DNA from: Akkermansia muciniphila
GTDB lineage: Bacteria > Verrucomicrobiota > Verrucomicrobiia > Limisphaerales > UBA1100
Direction of reading: 5' to 3'
Assembly: GCA_945903605.1 (NCBI GenBank)
Contig: CAMDOH010000006.1
Location: 1-60,041 of the forward strand
Length of the DNA stretch: 60,041 nucleotides
In this document: in pieces, positions 9,831 through 19,765 of the stretch
Layout: the number at the start of each line of letters is the position of its first letter
Position numbering within the stretch: the first letter of the stretch is position 1
Position numbers and translations under genes: made by a program
The notes under the pieces: model-generated
Seen by the model: only the letters and a program-made list of their open reading frames with translations
The model's database searches: none
Told to the model about the DNA's origin: nothing

Positions 9831-10760
9831 ATGGAAACCGTCACTGTCGCACGCCACGCGATGGCCACCCGATTTGAGATCGTCCTGCACGGCGCAAATC
9901 CCGTGGCGCTTCGCTCCGTTGCAGAAGGGGTGCTGGATGAAATTGAGCGGATAGAAAATGTGTTGAGCCTGTTCAAACCCAGTAGTGAAGTCGCCCACCT
10001 CAACGCATCAGCTGCTCGTGAACCCGTGCGCGTGACTCCCGAATTGTTCCGGTTGATCGAGCAATCACAGCGCCTGAACATTGAAACTGACGGCGCGTTT
10101 GACCTCACTGTCGGGCCACTGACGCGCACATGGAAACTGGCTGGCGAACGTCGAGTTGTTCCAGATGAAGCAACCCTTCACGAGGCGCGCGCACAAACTG
10201 GAATGCAATTGTTGGAATTGGACGCCGCCAGTTCCACCGTCCGTTTTTTGCGAGAAGGCGTTTCACTCGACTTCGGCGCCATCGGCAAAGGCTACGCCAT
10301 CGAATGCGTCATCGCTCTGCTACGCGAAGCGGAAATCGAAAGCGCACTCGTTCATGGCGGCACAAGCACCGTCGGCACCATTGGCGTCCAGCCCGACGGA
10401 CAACCTTGGCGCATTGCCATCGAATATCCGGACAGTCCCACCGCGAATCTCACCGACCCCAGCGACACGTTGATTGCAACGACTGCCCTCCATGATGAAT
10501 CACTCTCCGTCTCCGCAGTGTGGGGAAAATCATTTGTTGCCGATGGAAAAGAGTATGGCCACGTCGTCGATCCACGCACTGGCTTGCCGACAAACACCGC
10601 TCAACTGGCGGCCGTCATACTTCCTTCCGCAACTGAAACTGACGCGCTCTCCACCGCATTACTCGTCTCCGGCGTGCAGGGCATCGAGGTTCTCCGTCGC
10701 CTTCGTCGTGGAATCCGAACGCTGATTTGGGCTGACGGTCAGACTTTCTCTAACTTGTGA
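9831..10760 (+). CDS. apbE: FAD:protein FMN transferase (ApbE family)
   Basis: METVTVARHAMATRFEI; SLDFGAIGKGYAIE; KEYGHVVDPRTGLPTN. Confidence 0.92.
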   Translation: METVTVARHAMATRFEIVLHGANPVALRSVAEGVLDEIERIENVLSLFKPSSEVAHLNASAAREPVRVTPELFRLIEQSQRLNIETDGAFDLTVGPLTRTWKLAGERRVVPDEATLHEARAQTGMQLLELDAASSTVRFLREGVSLDFGAIGKGYAIECVIALLREAEIESALVHGGTSTVGTIGVQPDGQPWRIAIEYPDSPTANLTDPSDTLIATTALHDESLSVSAVWGKSFVADGKEYGHVVDPRTGLPTNTAQLAAVILPSATETDALSTALLVSGVQGIEVLRRLRRGIRTLIWADGQTFSNL

Positions 10761-12777
10761 ACGGCGTCAAACGCCACTCCTCGACCAGCTCCTTTGGAAT
10801 CTCATTCAAGAATCGCGATGGTGACTGCATCGCATCACCGCCGCCGTATCCACCGATGGCTCGCAAAATCGGATGGCAGAAATAAAGCTGATCCTTCGCG
10901 CGGGTGATGGCCACGTAAAAAAGGCGCCGCTCCTCTTCCTCCCCTTCTTCCTCGTCAAGCGAGCGTGCGCTCGGAAACAACCCGTCGCAAAGCATGATGA
11001 CAAACACCACTTTGAATTCCAACCCCTTGGCTTGATGTATGGTCGAAAGTTTGAGTTGCTCGTCATCGCCGCTACGTCCAGCAGCCGACTTCCCCTCATC
11101 AGCCTCAATATTGGTGAGCAGCGCAAGTTGAGCGAGAAAGTCCTCCACCGAATTGAATTGCCGCGCAAAGATGGCCAGCTGCTCGATGTCTTCCTTTCGC
11201 GTTGACCAGTTGGTGTAGTTTTCCTTCAAGTGATCCTCGTATCCAGCATCCACCACCATCTGAATCATTCGCGCCGCATCTGCACGCACCTCGGAGATCT
11301 GCAAAAAAGTCTCCGCGAATTGTGTCCATGCCGGGACGACTTTTTTGGGCACCTTTGGCAAGCATGCCTTGAGAGCGGCGCCCTGTTGGGTTGACTCCGT
11401 GTGTTGGGCTGAAAACAAACTCCACAATTTGTCGGCGCCCTTATTGCCGATGCCCGGCAATAACTTTGCCAGTCGCTTGAAAGCCACTTCGTCGCGTGGA
11501 TTGACAACCAGCTTGAGATGCGCCGCCACATCCTTGATGTGAGCCTGTTCAAAAAAACGGATGCCGCTGGTGATGCTGAACGGAATGTTGCGGCGCGTCA
11601 GCTCAAGCTGCATCTCCAGCGCGTGGAAGTGCGACCGATAAAGCACAGCCATATCGGACATTGGCATTCCCTCGTCGCGAAGCTCAAGCACGCGCTGGGC
11701 GACAAATGCAGCCTGCTCCGCCGAGTCATTGCAGGTGACCAAAACAGGCTTGGCGCCCGGCGACCGCGACGGCTGCAGCTCCTTGTGAAATTGCCGTTCA
11801 TTGGCGATGATGGCGGCGTTTGCCACGGCGAGAATTTGCGGCGTGCTGCGATAGTTGGTCTCAATCTTGTGAACGGTGGCACCGTGATAGCGGTCGGGGA
11901 ATTTGAGGATGTTTTCAAAACTCGCACCGCGCCACGCATAGATGCTCTGCGCGTCGTCGCCTACCACCATGATGTTTCTATTCCGCTCGGCGAGCAGGTC
12001 GATCAACTCACCCTGCAAACGATTCGTGTCCTGATATTCGTCGACCAAAATGAATTGAAAACGTCGTTGATACAGTTCGAGGATGTCCGGCTCCTGACGC
12101 AAAATGCGGAGCCACAGCGAAAGTAGATCGTCGAAATCCACTGCGTTGCTCGTGCTTTTGCGCTCGGTGTATCGCCGCTGCAGATCTTTGATCTGCGGCG
12201 CAAGGTGACTGAAGTGTCCGTATTTCTTGGCGACAGTTTCCTCAATTGAATCTCCCGTGTTCATCACGGAGGAAAAGATGTCGCCGATCAAATCCGGCTT
12301 CGGAAATCGCGTCGCCTTCGTGTCGATGCCAGCATCAGCCACGCAGGCTTGGATCAGTTCCTTCGCGTCGTCACGATCCAGAATACTGAAGTCACGCCCG
12401 AGCTGGATCCGGTCGGCGTGTAATCGCAGCACGCGATTGCCAATGGAATGAAATGTCCCGCCCCATAATTCAGGCAACTCGCGCCCAAGCAACTCGGCCA
12501 CACGCCGCATCATCTCGCGTGCTGCCTTATTTGTAAAAGTAAGCAGGAGGATCCGATCGGCGGGGATTCCTTGTTCCAGCAGCCAGGCGACCCGGAATGT
12601 GAGCGTGCGCGTTTTGCCCGAGCCTGCCCCGGCGATGACCAATGCTGGACCGGGTGGCGCCGTGACAGCGGCGTGCTGCTGCGCGTTCAATTCTTTGGCG
12701 TAATCAATCTGCAGATCGACTGGCGGCCGATACGCCTGCATCACATACTCACGCGTCATTCGGCGAACGATAGCCAC
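10750..12777 (-). CDS. uvrD: UvrD/PcrA-family superfamily 1A DNA helicase
   Basis: Walker A GAGSGKTRTL; VDEYQDTN; VGDDAQSIYAWRGA; STIHQAKGLEFKVVFV; YVAITRAKDQLY. Confidence 0.95.
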   Translation of the reverse strand: MAIVRRMTREYVMQAYRPPVDLQIDYAKELNAQQHAAVTAPPGPALVIAGAGSGKTRTLTFRVAWLLEQGIPADRILLLTFTNKAAREMMRRVAELLGRELPELWGGTFHSIGNRVLRLHADRIQLGRDFSILDRDDAKELIQACVADAGIDTKATRFPKPDLIGDIFSSVMNTGDSIEETVAKKYGHFSHLAPQIKDLQRRYTERKSTSNAVDFDDLLSLWLRILRQEPDILELYQRRFQFILVDEYQDTNRLQGELIDLLAERNRNIMVVGDDAQSIYAWRGASFENILKFPDRYHGATVHKIETNYRSTPQILAVANAAIIANERQFHKELQPSRSPGAKPVLVTCNDSAEQAAFVAQRVLELRDEGMPMSDMAVLYRSHFHALEMQLELTRRNIPFSITSGIRFFEQAHIKDVAAHLKLVVNPRDEVAFKRLAKLLPGIGNKGADKLWSLFSAQHTESTQQGAALKACLPKVPKKVVPAWTQFAETFLQISEVRADAARMIQMVVDAGYEDHLKENYTNWSTRKEDIEQLAIFARQFNSVEDFLAQLALLTNIEADEGKSAAGRSGDDEQLKLSTIHQAKGLEFKVVFVIMLCDGLFPSARSLDEEEGEEEERRLFYVAITRAKDQLYFCHPILRAIGGYGGGDAMQSPSRFLNEIPKELVEEWRLTPFTS

Positions 12778-12849
12778 GCTGAGCCGGAAGCAAAAGATTT
12801 TACAAGCTGCGGGCAGCCGCTACGTTGTCGGTTCCGAATTGAGCAAGCC

Positions 12850-14676
12850 ATGTCACGCCATCCACAGTTGACCGCCAATATCGATCCGACCTTTGGTGCA
12901 AAATCGCGAACCACTTGGGAAATTGTGGCTCGCGTGGCCATCTACCTCCGCCCTTATCCGTGGATGGCGCTGGGGACGGTCAGTTGTGCGTTGTTTTCAT
13001 TGGCCTTCGCCTTCTCGTATCCAAAACTGACGCAACACGTCATCGACGAAGTGATCGGCAATAAACGCACCGACCTACTTGCGCCCGTCATGCTTGTATT
13101 GTTGGGAGCGTTTGCGATGAGGGAGCTATTCAACAGCCTGCGTATTCGCATCAACAACGAACTTGAGCAGCACGTGATTCTCGACATGCGACGCGATGTC
13201 TATTCGCGGCTACAACGATTGCCCGTGGGCTACTTCGACCAGCGCGCCACAGGCGATTTGATGACTCGCGTGATCGAAGACGTGAACAGTGTCGAGCGAC
13301 TGCTAATCGATGGCACCGAGCAGGGAAGCGTCGCCATCTTGAGCATCATCGGCGTACTTGTGATCCTATTTTTGACCAGCGCAAAGTTAGCGCTCGTGGC
13401 GCTCTCACCCGTTCCGTTCCTGATAATCGGCGCGCTTTGGTACACGCTCACGGCTCATCACCGCTATCGCAAACAACGCGTCGCCTCCAGCGCGATGAAC
13501 GCGCTTCTGATGGACAACCTGCAAGGTGTGCGCCAAATCAAGGCATTCGGTCGCGAGCCGCACGAGGACGCGCGATTTCTTGACCGCGCCGAATCGCTTC
13601 GCGAGGGAACGCTCTCCGTGATGCGCGCGTGGGCGCTGTATTCACCGGCGATGACTCTGATCGCCTCTCTGGGAACGGGCCTTGTCCTTTGGGTCGGCGG
13701 CGGCATGGTGATCGCTGGCGAAATGACCGTCGGGACATTGATCGGGTTCATTTTTTATCTCGCGCTATTTTATGAGCCAGTCCGACAGTTGCACGGACTG
13801 AATCAGTTGCTGCAAGCCGCTCGCGCCGCCGGCGAACGTGTGTTCGACATTCTCGACACAACGGCGGAGGAAAGGCCACCGACCATCGCCACTTCAAAAC
13901 TTGATCATGCGCGCGGCGAGGTTGTGTATGAAAAAGTCTGTTTCAGCTACGGCTCAGAGCGGACGACTTTGAAAGACATTTCACTTCATGCCAAACCGGA
14001 TGAGATGATTGCGCTGGTTGGGCCGACTGGCGCGGGGAAAAGCACACTCGTGAATCTGCTCCCGGCATTTTACGAACACACCGCTGGCATAATCCGAATT
14101 GACGGTGTCGATATCCGATCGATGCGGCTCGAGTCGCTCCGTTCTCAAATCAGTGTGGTGAGTCAGGAACCGTTTCTTTTCAATGGATCGGTCCGTGAGA
14201 ATATTTTGTACGGAAAACTCGATGCCTCGGAAACTGAGTTGGCTACGGCCGCGAGTGCGGCCAACTGTCATGAATTCATCACTCAACTTTCTGAAGGCTA
14301 CGATACGCATGTGGGCGAGCGCGGAGTGAAGCTGAGCGTGGGAGAAAAGCAGCGTGTCTCCATTGCTCGCGCGCTGCTTGCCGACCGCCCCATCCTGATT
14401 CTTGATGAAGCCACGGCCAGCGTGGACACCGCAACCGAACGACTGATTCAAGAAGCGCTGGAGCGGCTGATGAAAGGTCGCACGAGTTTTGTCATCGCAC
14501 ACCGGCTCTCAACTATTCGTCATGCAAGCCAGATTCTCGTGATGCGACACGGTGAGATTGCTGAGCGCGGCACGCATGAAGAATTGATGGCGGTGAACGG
14601 CCTGTACGCCCAGCTTGCTCGAGTGCAGAACGTCACTTTCATCGAGGAGCAATTCGAGAAGCTGTCTCTTGTTTGA
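12850..14676 (+). CDS. ABC transporter ATP-binding/permease (MsbA-like exporter)
   Basis: TM domain then GPTGAGKSTLVNLL, LSVGEKQRVSIARALL, ILILDEATASVD; likely start MSRHPQL at 12850. Confidence 0.94.
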   Translation: MSRHPQLTANIDPTFGAKSRTTWEIVARVAIYLRPYPWMALGTVSCALFSLAFAFSYPKLTQHVIDEVIGNKRTDLLAPVMLVLLGAFAMRELFNSLRIRINNELEQHVILDMRRDVYSRLQRLPVGYFDQRATGDLMTRVIEDVNSVERLLIDGTEQGSVAILSIIGVLVILFLTSAKLALVALSPVPFLIIGALWYTLTAHHRYRKQRVASSAMNALLMDNLQGVRQIKAFGREPHEDARFLDRAESLREGTLSVMRAWALYSPAMTLIASLGTGLVLWVGGGMVIAGEMTVGTLIGFIFYLALFYEPVRQLHGLNQLLQAARAAGERVFDILDTTAEERPPTIATSKLDHARGEVVYEKVCFSYGSERTTLKDISLHAKPDEMIALVGPTGAGKSTLVNLLPAFYEHTAGIIRIDGVDIRSMRLESLRSQISVVSQEPFLFNGSVRENILYGKLDASETELATAASAANCHEFITQLSEGYDTHVGERGVKLSVGEKQRVSIARALLADRPILILDEATASVDTATERLIQEALERLMKGRTSFVIAHRLSTIRHASQILVMRHGEIAERGTHEELMAVNGLYAQLARVQNVTFIEEQFEKLSLV

Positions 14677-14694
14677 GAGAATCGCAGCAGTCGA

Positions 14695-16839
14695 TCAGAT
14701 CAGATTTTTCAGTTCGCGATGGTTGACTTTGCCTGTCCCCAATTTCGGAATATCCCGCACATATTTCAACTCGCGCGGCAGGCAAAGATTGCTCAAGCCT
14801 TTGGCGCGGATGGCGGCTCGGATTTCCTCCAATGTGACCAATGAGTTGTTGGTGACGGCGATCATGACTTCGCCTTTGTCAATATCGGGGCGCGTGGCAA
14901 CGACCACTTCGGCATTCGCCGCCACATGCACAAAAACTCCGGCCAACGCTTCTTCTACAGCCGTGAGGCTCACCATCTCTCCACTGATTTTGGCGAATCG
15001 TTTGAGCCTGCCCAGCACGTGAATGCAGCCATCGGCATCTACTTTGACGATGTCGCCAGTGTCATACCAACCGCCGAGCGCCTGGAATTGCGCATTGGCA
15101 TCGGGGTTGAGATAGCCCTTCATGATGTTGGGTCCGCGGACAAAGAGGCGGCCGCCTTCGGCAACTCCTTCAACGCTTTCCAGTTTCCATTCGATGCGCG
15201 GCAAGATGCGCCCCGCTGTGCCGTGCATGATGTCACCAGGCGAATTGAAGGAGACAATCGGGCTGCATTCTGTGGCGCCGTAAGCTTCAAGAATTCGCAC
15301 GCCGAAACGCCGGCCCCAAATGGCGGCTGTGGATTCCTGAACTTTTTCCGCGCCTGCAAAGAGACAGCGGAGCGAGCGGAAATCATACGAGTGCGCCTTG
15401 CGCGCATAGCCATTGAGGAAGGTGTTCGTGCTGATCATGATTGTGCAATTGCGGTCGCTGAAGAGCATCGGAACGAGTCGGTAATGCAGTGGATTCGGGT
15501 AGAGAAAACAATAGATTCCGCGCACCAATGGAACCAACGTGCCGATGACGAACCCGGCACTGTGGAAAATGGGAAGGCAGTTGAAGAGGCGATCGCGGTC
15601 GCCAATGTCCGCCGCTGATAGAATTTGCCGAATGTTGGCGAGCAGATTTTGATGCGTCAATTCAACTGCCTTTGGCTGGCCTTCCGACCCGCTGGTGAAA
15701 AGAATGACGGCAGTGTCGGCAAAAGGAGTGTACCGCATCTGCGCCCAAGGCAGGAAACGATGGGCCAGCGCGGTCTTCAACTGGCTCATCTTGGGAATCT
15801 GTTTCGCGACATCTTCCAAATAAAGGAGCTGAATGCCGGCGGCTTGGAGCGGGCTGAGATCTAGTTTCTGTCGTTCGATAAACGCACGTGAGGTGACGAT
15901 CTGCCGTAGTCCAGCCAGATGAGCGCAGGCCAGCATCATGGGCGTGCCTGTGGTGAAATTAAGAATGGCCGGCACTCTTCCCGCAATCCACAGACTGAGA
16001 AAGACGATTGGCGCAGCGTTCACATTAGGGAGCAGCACTCCAATTCGGTTGTCCGTGCCGCAGAGTGCCGACCATCGTTCGGCAAGTAGATCTGCCCGGA
16101 CAAATACTTCGCGGAAGGTGAGTGATTTGTAGGTGTGATCTTCCAATGCATCAGCATGAGGTTGGGTACGTGCGGATTCAGCGGCGGCGAGCAATACTGT
16201 CGGCTGCCCCAATTTCATTTCCACATCGAACCGTTGGGTGATCATTTCTTGTCGGATCCAATTGGTAAGTCGGCGACGGGTTTCCAACCCTGAAAGACCC
16301 ACAAATGTCGGCGGCTGTTTCACCTCGCTGTAGTGGGCGGATATTTTGGTGAACGTTTTCTTCCAACCGCTGTGCGGAGAAAGCAGCACGCGCTCCGTAC
16401 CGCGCAAATAACAGAAAATGACTCTGGCGCGACTCTTCTGAAGCAGAAAGCCGGCACCTTCAAAGATCCTCATCAACGAACCCGTTTGCGAAAGTCGACC
16501 TTCTGGAAATAAAAGTAGCCGGCCTCCAGAGGACAGATGTTCGGAAACGCGCTTGAGCGAATAGGGCGACGCGGTGTCGATGGGATAGGTGCGCCCGTTC
16601 ACCATCAGATAACGGTGCAGCCACGAAGCCTGGGCAGTGGTGCTGGAGGAGATAAAGCGCCAGTCGCCGTCCAAGTCGGCAAGAATGAATAGCCAGTCAA
16701 TCCAGGAAACGTGATTGGCCAAGAGTAGAATTGGCCCGGGCGTTTTCAGAACCTCAATATTGGTGGAGTGGAATCGGAACAACACGCGCAATAAAAACCG
16801 CGCGAACGGGCCAAATAGAAATCTCTCGAACCAGTTCAT
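14695..16839 (-). CDS. aas: acyltransferase (PlsC-like)/acyl-ACP synthetase fusion, Aas-like
   Basis: N-terminal NHVSWIDWLFIL and FPEGRLSQTG (PlsC); C-terminal AMP-binding ILFTSGSEGQPKAVELTHQN and YDTGDIVKVD. Confidence 0.9.
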   Translation of the reverse strand: MNWFERFLFGPFARFLLRVLFRFHSTNIEVLKTPGPILLLANHVSWIDWLFILADLDGDWRFISSSTTAQASWLHRYLMVNGRTYPIDTASPYSLKRVSEHLSSGGRLLLFPEGRLSQTGSLMRIFEGAGFLLQKSRARVIFCYLRGTERVLLSPHSGWKKTFTKISAHYSEVKQPPTFVGLSGLETRRRLTNWIRQEMITQRFDVEMKLGQPTVLLAAAESARTQPHADALEDHTYKSLTFREVFVRADLLAERWSALCGTDNRIGVLLPNVNAAPIVFLSLWIAGRVPAILNFTTGTPMMLACAHLAGLRQIVTSRAFIERQKLDLSPLQAAGIQLLYLEDVAKQIPKMSQLKTALAHRFLPWAQMRYTPFADTAVILFTSGSEGQPKAVELTHQNLLANIRQILSAADIGDRDRLFNCLPIFHSAGFVIGTLVPLVRGIYCFLYPNPLHYRLVPMLFSDRNCTIMISTNTFLNGYARKAHSYDFRSLRCLFAGAEKVQESTAAIWGRRFGVRILEAYGATECSPIVSFNSPGDIMHGTAGRILPRIEWKLESVEGVAEGGRLFVRGPNIMKGYLNPDANAQFQALGGWYDTGDIVKVDADGCIHVLGRLKRFAKISGEMVSLTAVEEALAGVFVHVAANAEVVVATRPDIDKGEVMIAVTNNSLVTLEEIRAAIRAKGLSNLCLPRELKYVRDIPKLGTGKVNHRELKNLI

Positions 16840-17333
16840 CGGCGGCGCCTCTTCGTTGGGGTTGAGCGCTCTGAATACGACTGCCGCGCGATATTGGCGG
16901 CGGCAATCAACTTTTCCATTTGAGCATTGAGCTGTTTGGCTTCAGTCGCACTCAAGTGATCCAGCAGATGCTCGCCGGCAAGATAATGTTCAGGTCGGAT
17001 TTCATCAACCAAACGGCGCCCGCGCGCGGTGAGCTTGACGGCGTATGCGCGAGTGTCCTGCGAGTGATCCGTCCGCTGCAACAATCCTCTCGATTCCAAG
17101 CGCGGCAACTGACCCGTCACATTGGATCGATGCGTCAATAACTGGCGGCTGACTTCGATTTGCGTGCAACCTTGCGGGTATTCGTACAGTAGATTGAGGA
17201 CGTTGAATTGGCTTGAGGTCAAATGCCAGCGGCCAAAGAAGACTCTGCTGGCATCCCAGACCCCTTCCGAAGCGCGCAATAATTGGAGCAATGCGAGATA
17301 ACGCCAGCGGGTTGTCGAAGGGGCCTTGCTCAT
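16836..17333 (-). CDS. MarR family transcriptional regulator
   Basis: wHTH: TSSQFNVLNLLYEYPQGCTQIEVSRQLLTHRSNVTGQLPRLESRGLLQRTDHSQDTRAYAVKLTARG; 4-bp overlap with the downstream aas-like gene. Confidence 0.9.
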   Translation of the reverse strand: MSKAPSTTRWRYLALLQLLRASEGVWDASRVFFGRWHLTSSQFNVLNLLYEYPQGCTQIEVSRQLLTHRSNVTGQLPRLESRGLLQRTDHSQDTRAYAVKLTARGRRLVDEIRPEHYLAGEHLLDHLSATEAKQLNAQMEKLIAAANIARQSYSERSTPTKRRRR

Positions 17334-17355
17334 GCTTCAAATTATGTTTTCACAT

Positions 17356-17371
17356 TGTTGAGACGTCAACA
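17356..17371. promoter_or_regulatory. candidate MarR operator (inverted repeat)
   Basis: TGTTGA-GACG-TCAACA between marR (start 17333) and the PglB-like gene (start about 17465), flanked by the direct repeat ATGTTTTCA (17344-17352 and 17371-17379). Confidence 0.5.
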
Positions 17372-17464
17372 TGTTTTCAGCTTCTTAGCTCCATTCTGGA
17401 CATTTCCACATTGCCCGAATGGCACCAAAAAGAGTCTGCTCAACATTGTTGCGGAGAATAGCTC

Positions 17465-19729
17465 GTGTCAAAAAACTCTAATAATGGCTCTCATTCGCCA
17501 AGCCGCGCCACCTCATCGGACTTCTCCTGGCTGCCCCAAGACCAATGGCCATGGTCCACAGCTATTGTGCTGATGTCCGTAGTCTGGTTTTTCAGCGTGT
17601 TGGTTCGCCTAAATTGGATCGGCGACGCAACCCAGATTGACTCATTCATGTGGAATGGCGTTCCTCTCGTGACCACGAATGATAGCTACCTGTTCGGATC
17701 CATTGCGCAGAAGGCGATTGGTGGGACGGCATCAAACGTAGCCGACTGCCCGGGAATCTTGGATCATGGAATGATCACAGTGCTGCTGTTCGTGTCCGCC
17801 AAATGGACGGGCTTGAGCGTGGATACTCTGATGATCTGGCTGCCCGTATTCATCGGCGGAATAGTAGCGATCCCTGTTTTTCTGATTGGCCGACTCTTCG
17901 GTTCCACGCTGTGGGGATTTTGTGCCGCCGTGTTGGCGAGCGTGGCGCAGAGCTACTACAACCGTACGATGGCTGGATACTTCGACACGGATATGTTCTC
18001 CATCACTGTGCCCGCATTTGCCTTGTACTGTTTGCTTGCCGCGCACCGTAAGGAAAGTTTTGCATGGCTCACCGCTGGATCCGCCACTTTGTTCATCTAT
18101 CCTTTTTTTTATTTCCCCGGAGTGCCGATTGCTTATGCCTTGGCGCTCACCTTCGTAGGATTCCGGCTTCTGACTCGATTCCGACATCCGATGACATGGC
18201 AGTCCTTCTTACTCCTTGGACTGGCCGTGATGATTCTTGATGGATCAACGGGCAGAGCTATTGCGCGCGCCCCCTTGTTGTGGTTCGTGCGTGCAGCCAT
18301 CCTGTATGCAGCGTCAGTGATTCTTCAAAAGACTGCTGGCTCAATGCAAGTGCCATGGAGAAGTCGATCCGTGATGGCGGCCTGTGCGCTGACATGTCTG
18401 GGTGTGATTGTGTTCTCTGAACCGATCAAACACATTGGCCGTAGAACTTCTGAATACATTGGCGCGCGCTCCGAGCTATTGCCCCAATCTCCAGCGGATG
18501 GGCTGAATTTTTTCAAAGCTGGATCTTTGGTAGTCGAGGCGCAAACCGCCAACTCACTCCGCGAGAATATTGTCATCACGGCAAGGCGTGTGTCCGGTTC
18601 CCTCATTGGCGGAATTCTCGCAATTGCAGGTTTTGTTCTGCTCGTTTTTCACGCGAGAGAGTTTGCCATCGCTTTACCCTTCGTCGGATTTGCGTATCTG
18701 GCCATGCAGGGTGGGGAGCGATTCACTATTCATGCGGTGCCAATCGGAGCGCTTTCGGCCACGGCTATTTGCTTTTGGCTTCCAAACTTGATGATGAAGA
18801 AAGCGCCCGGCGCAGGGAAGATGATTGGCTTGGCCGTCTGCAGCCTCCTCCTTTTTGCCAATCTTCAACACGTCGCCGCGTATAAAACTTCTCCAGTGCT
18901 AGACAGCAAGTCCGTCGCCACACTGGCGCAAACTGCACCTAAGTCAGATGCAGGTGATTACCTGATCACTTGGTGGGATTATGGAACGGCGGCTTGGTAT
19001 TACTCCGGATTGAATACCGTCTGTAATCCCGGAAATCAAAACTCCGACATTTATCTCGTTGCTAAGATTCTCAATTCGCCATCGCAGGCACTTGCCGCAA
19101 ATCTGACGAAGGTCGCAATCGAGACTCACGCGGAAGCGTCACCCAGCCGTCCTGTGATTCGGCGACTGCTCAAGCCGCACGTCAAATCAATCGCTGGACT
19201 CGATGGGTTTTTCTCCGAGGTCAGTTCAACGAATTATTTGGCTCCGGCCAAAACCCGGGAGACATACCTGTTCCTCAATCATCAGATGTTAAATTTCATT
19301 CCCGCCATGCGACTTTTTAGTGAGCGGGATTTGTTGACCGGCGAGCCTCACCCCGGTCGTACGTTCATCTCATTTAACGATTGGAAAAGTGATGGCCAGA
19401 TTCTGCAGGCAACAAGGGGGGCCATTCGGATGCAAGTGGACAGGAAAAATCTCCAAGCCACGCTTGATGATGGACGCCAATTCGCTCTCAACAACTTTGA
19501 CTACATTCCGGCTGCGCAAGCAGGCCGACTGTCCATCAAAAGGCAGTCAGGCCATCCGACATCTCCGTTCCGTTTGGTCATTCGCGAAGAACCGCCGCTC
19601 TGCATTCTCATGGAAGAAGACATCTTCCATTCCAATTTTGTGCAGATGTATTTGTACGAATCCTTCGATGCAGAACGGTTCGAGCGCGTAGCGGGAAACC
19701 CGTACGCCATCATGTACCGCGTGAAATAA
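17465..19729 (+). CDS. pglB: PglB/STT3-type oligosaccharyltransferase
   Basis: TNDSYLF; YNRTMAGYFDTDM; QGGERFTIHAVP; GDYLITWWDYGTAAWYYS; FVQMYLYESFDAERF; multi-TM N-terminus and soluble C-terminus. Confidence 0.9.
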   Translation: MSKNSNNGSHSPSRATSSDFSWLPQDQWPWSTAIVLMSVVWFFSVLVRLNWIGDATQIDSFMWNGVPLVTTNDSYLFGSIAQKAIGGTASNVADCPGILDHGMITVLLFVSAKWTGLSVDTLMIWLPVFIGGIVAIPVFLIGRLFGSTLWGFCAAVLASVAQSYYNRTMAGYFDTDMFSITVPAFALYCLLAAHRKESFAWLTAGSATLFIYPFFYFPGVPIAYALALTFVGFRLLTRFRHPMTWQSFLLLGLAVMILDGSTGRAIARAPLLWFVRAAILYAASVILQKTAGSMQVPWRSRSVMAACALTCLGVIVFSEPIKHIGRRTSEYIGARSELLPQSPADGLNFFKAGSLVVEAQTANSLRENIVITARRVSGSLIGGILAIAGFVLLVFHAREFAIALPFVGFAYLAMQGGERFTIHAVPIGALSATAICFWLPNLMMKKAPGAGKMIGLAVCSLLLFANLQHVAAYKTSPVLDSKSVATLAQTAPKSDAGDYLITWWDYGTAAWYYSGLNTVCNPGNQNSDIYLVAKILNSPSQALAANLTKVAIETHAEASPSRPVIRRLLKPHVKSIAGLDGFFSEVSSTNYLAPAKTRETYLFLNHQMLNFIPAMRLFSERDLLTGEPHPGRTFISFNDWKSDGQILQATRGAIRMQVDRKNLQATLDDGRQFALNNFDYIPAAQAGRLSIKRQSGHPTSPFRLVIREEPPLCILMEEDIFHSNFVQMYLYESFDAERFERVAGNPYAIMYRVK

Positions 19730-19765
19730 CGCACTCCACGACCCGTCGCTCCGCAAATTGGGGGG

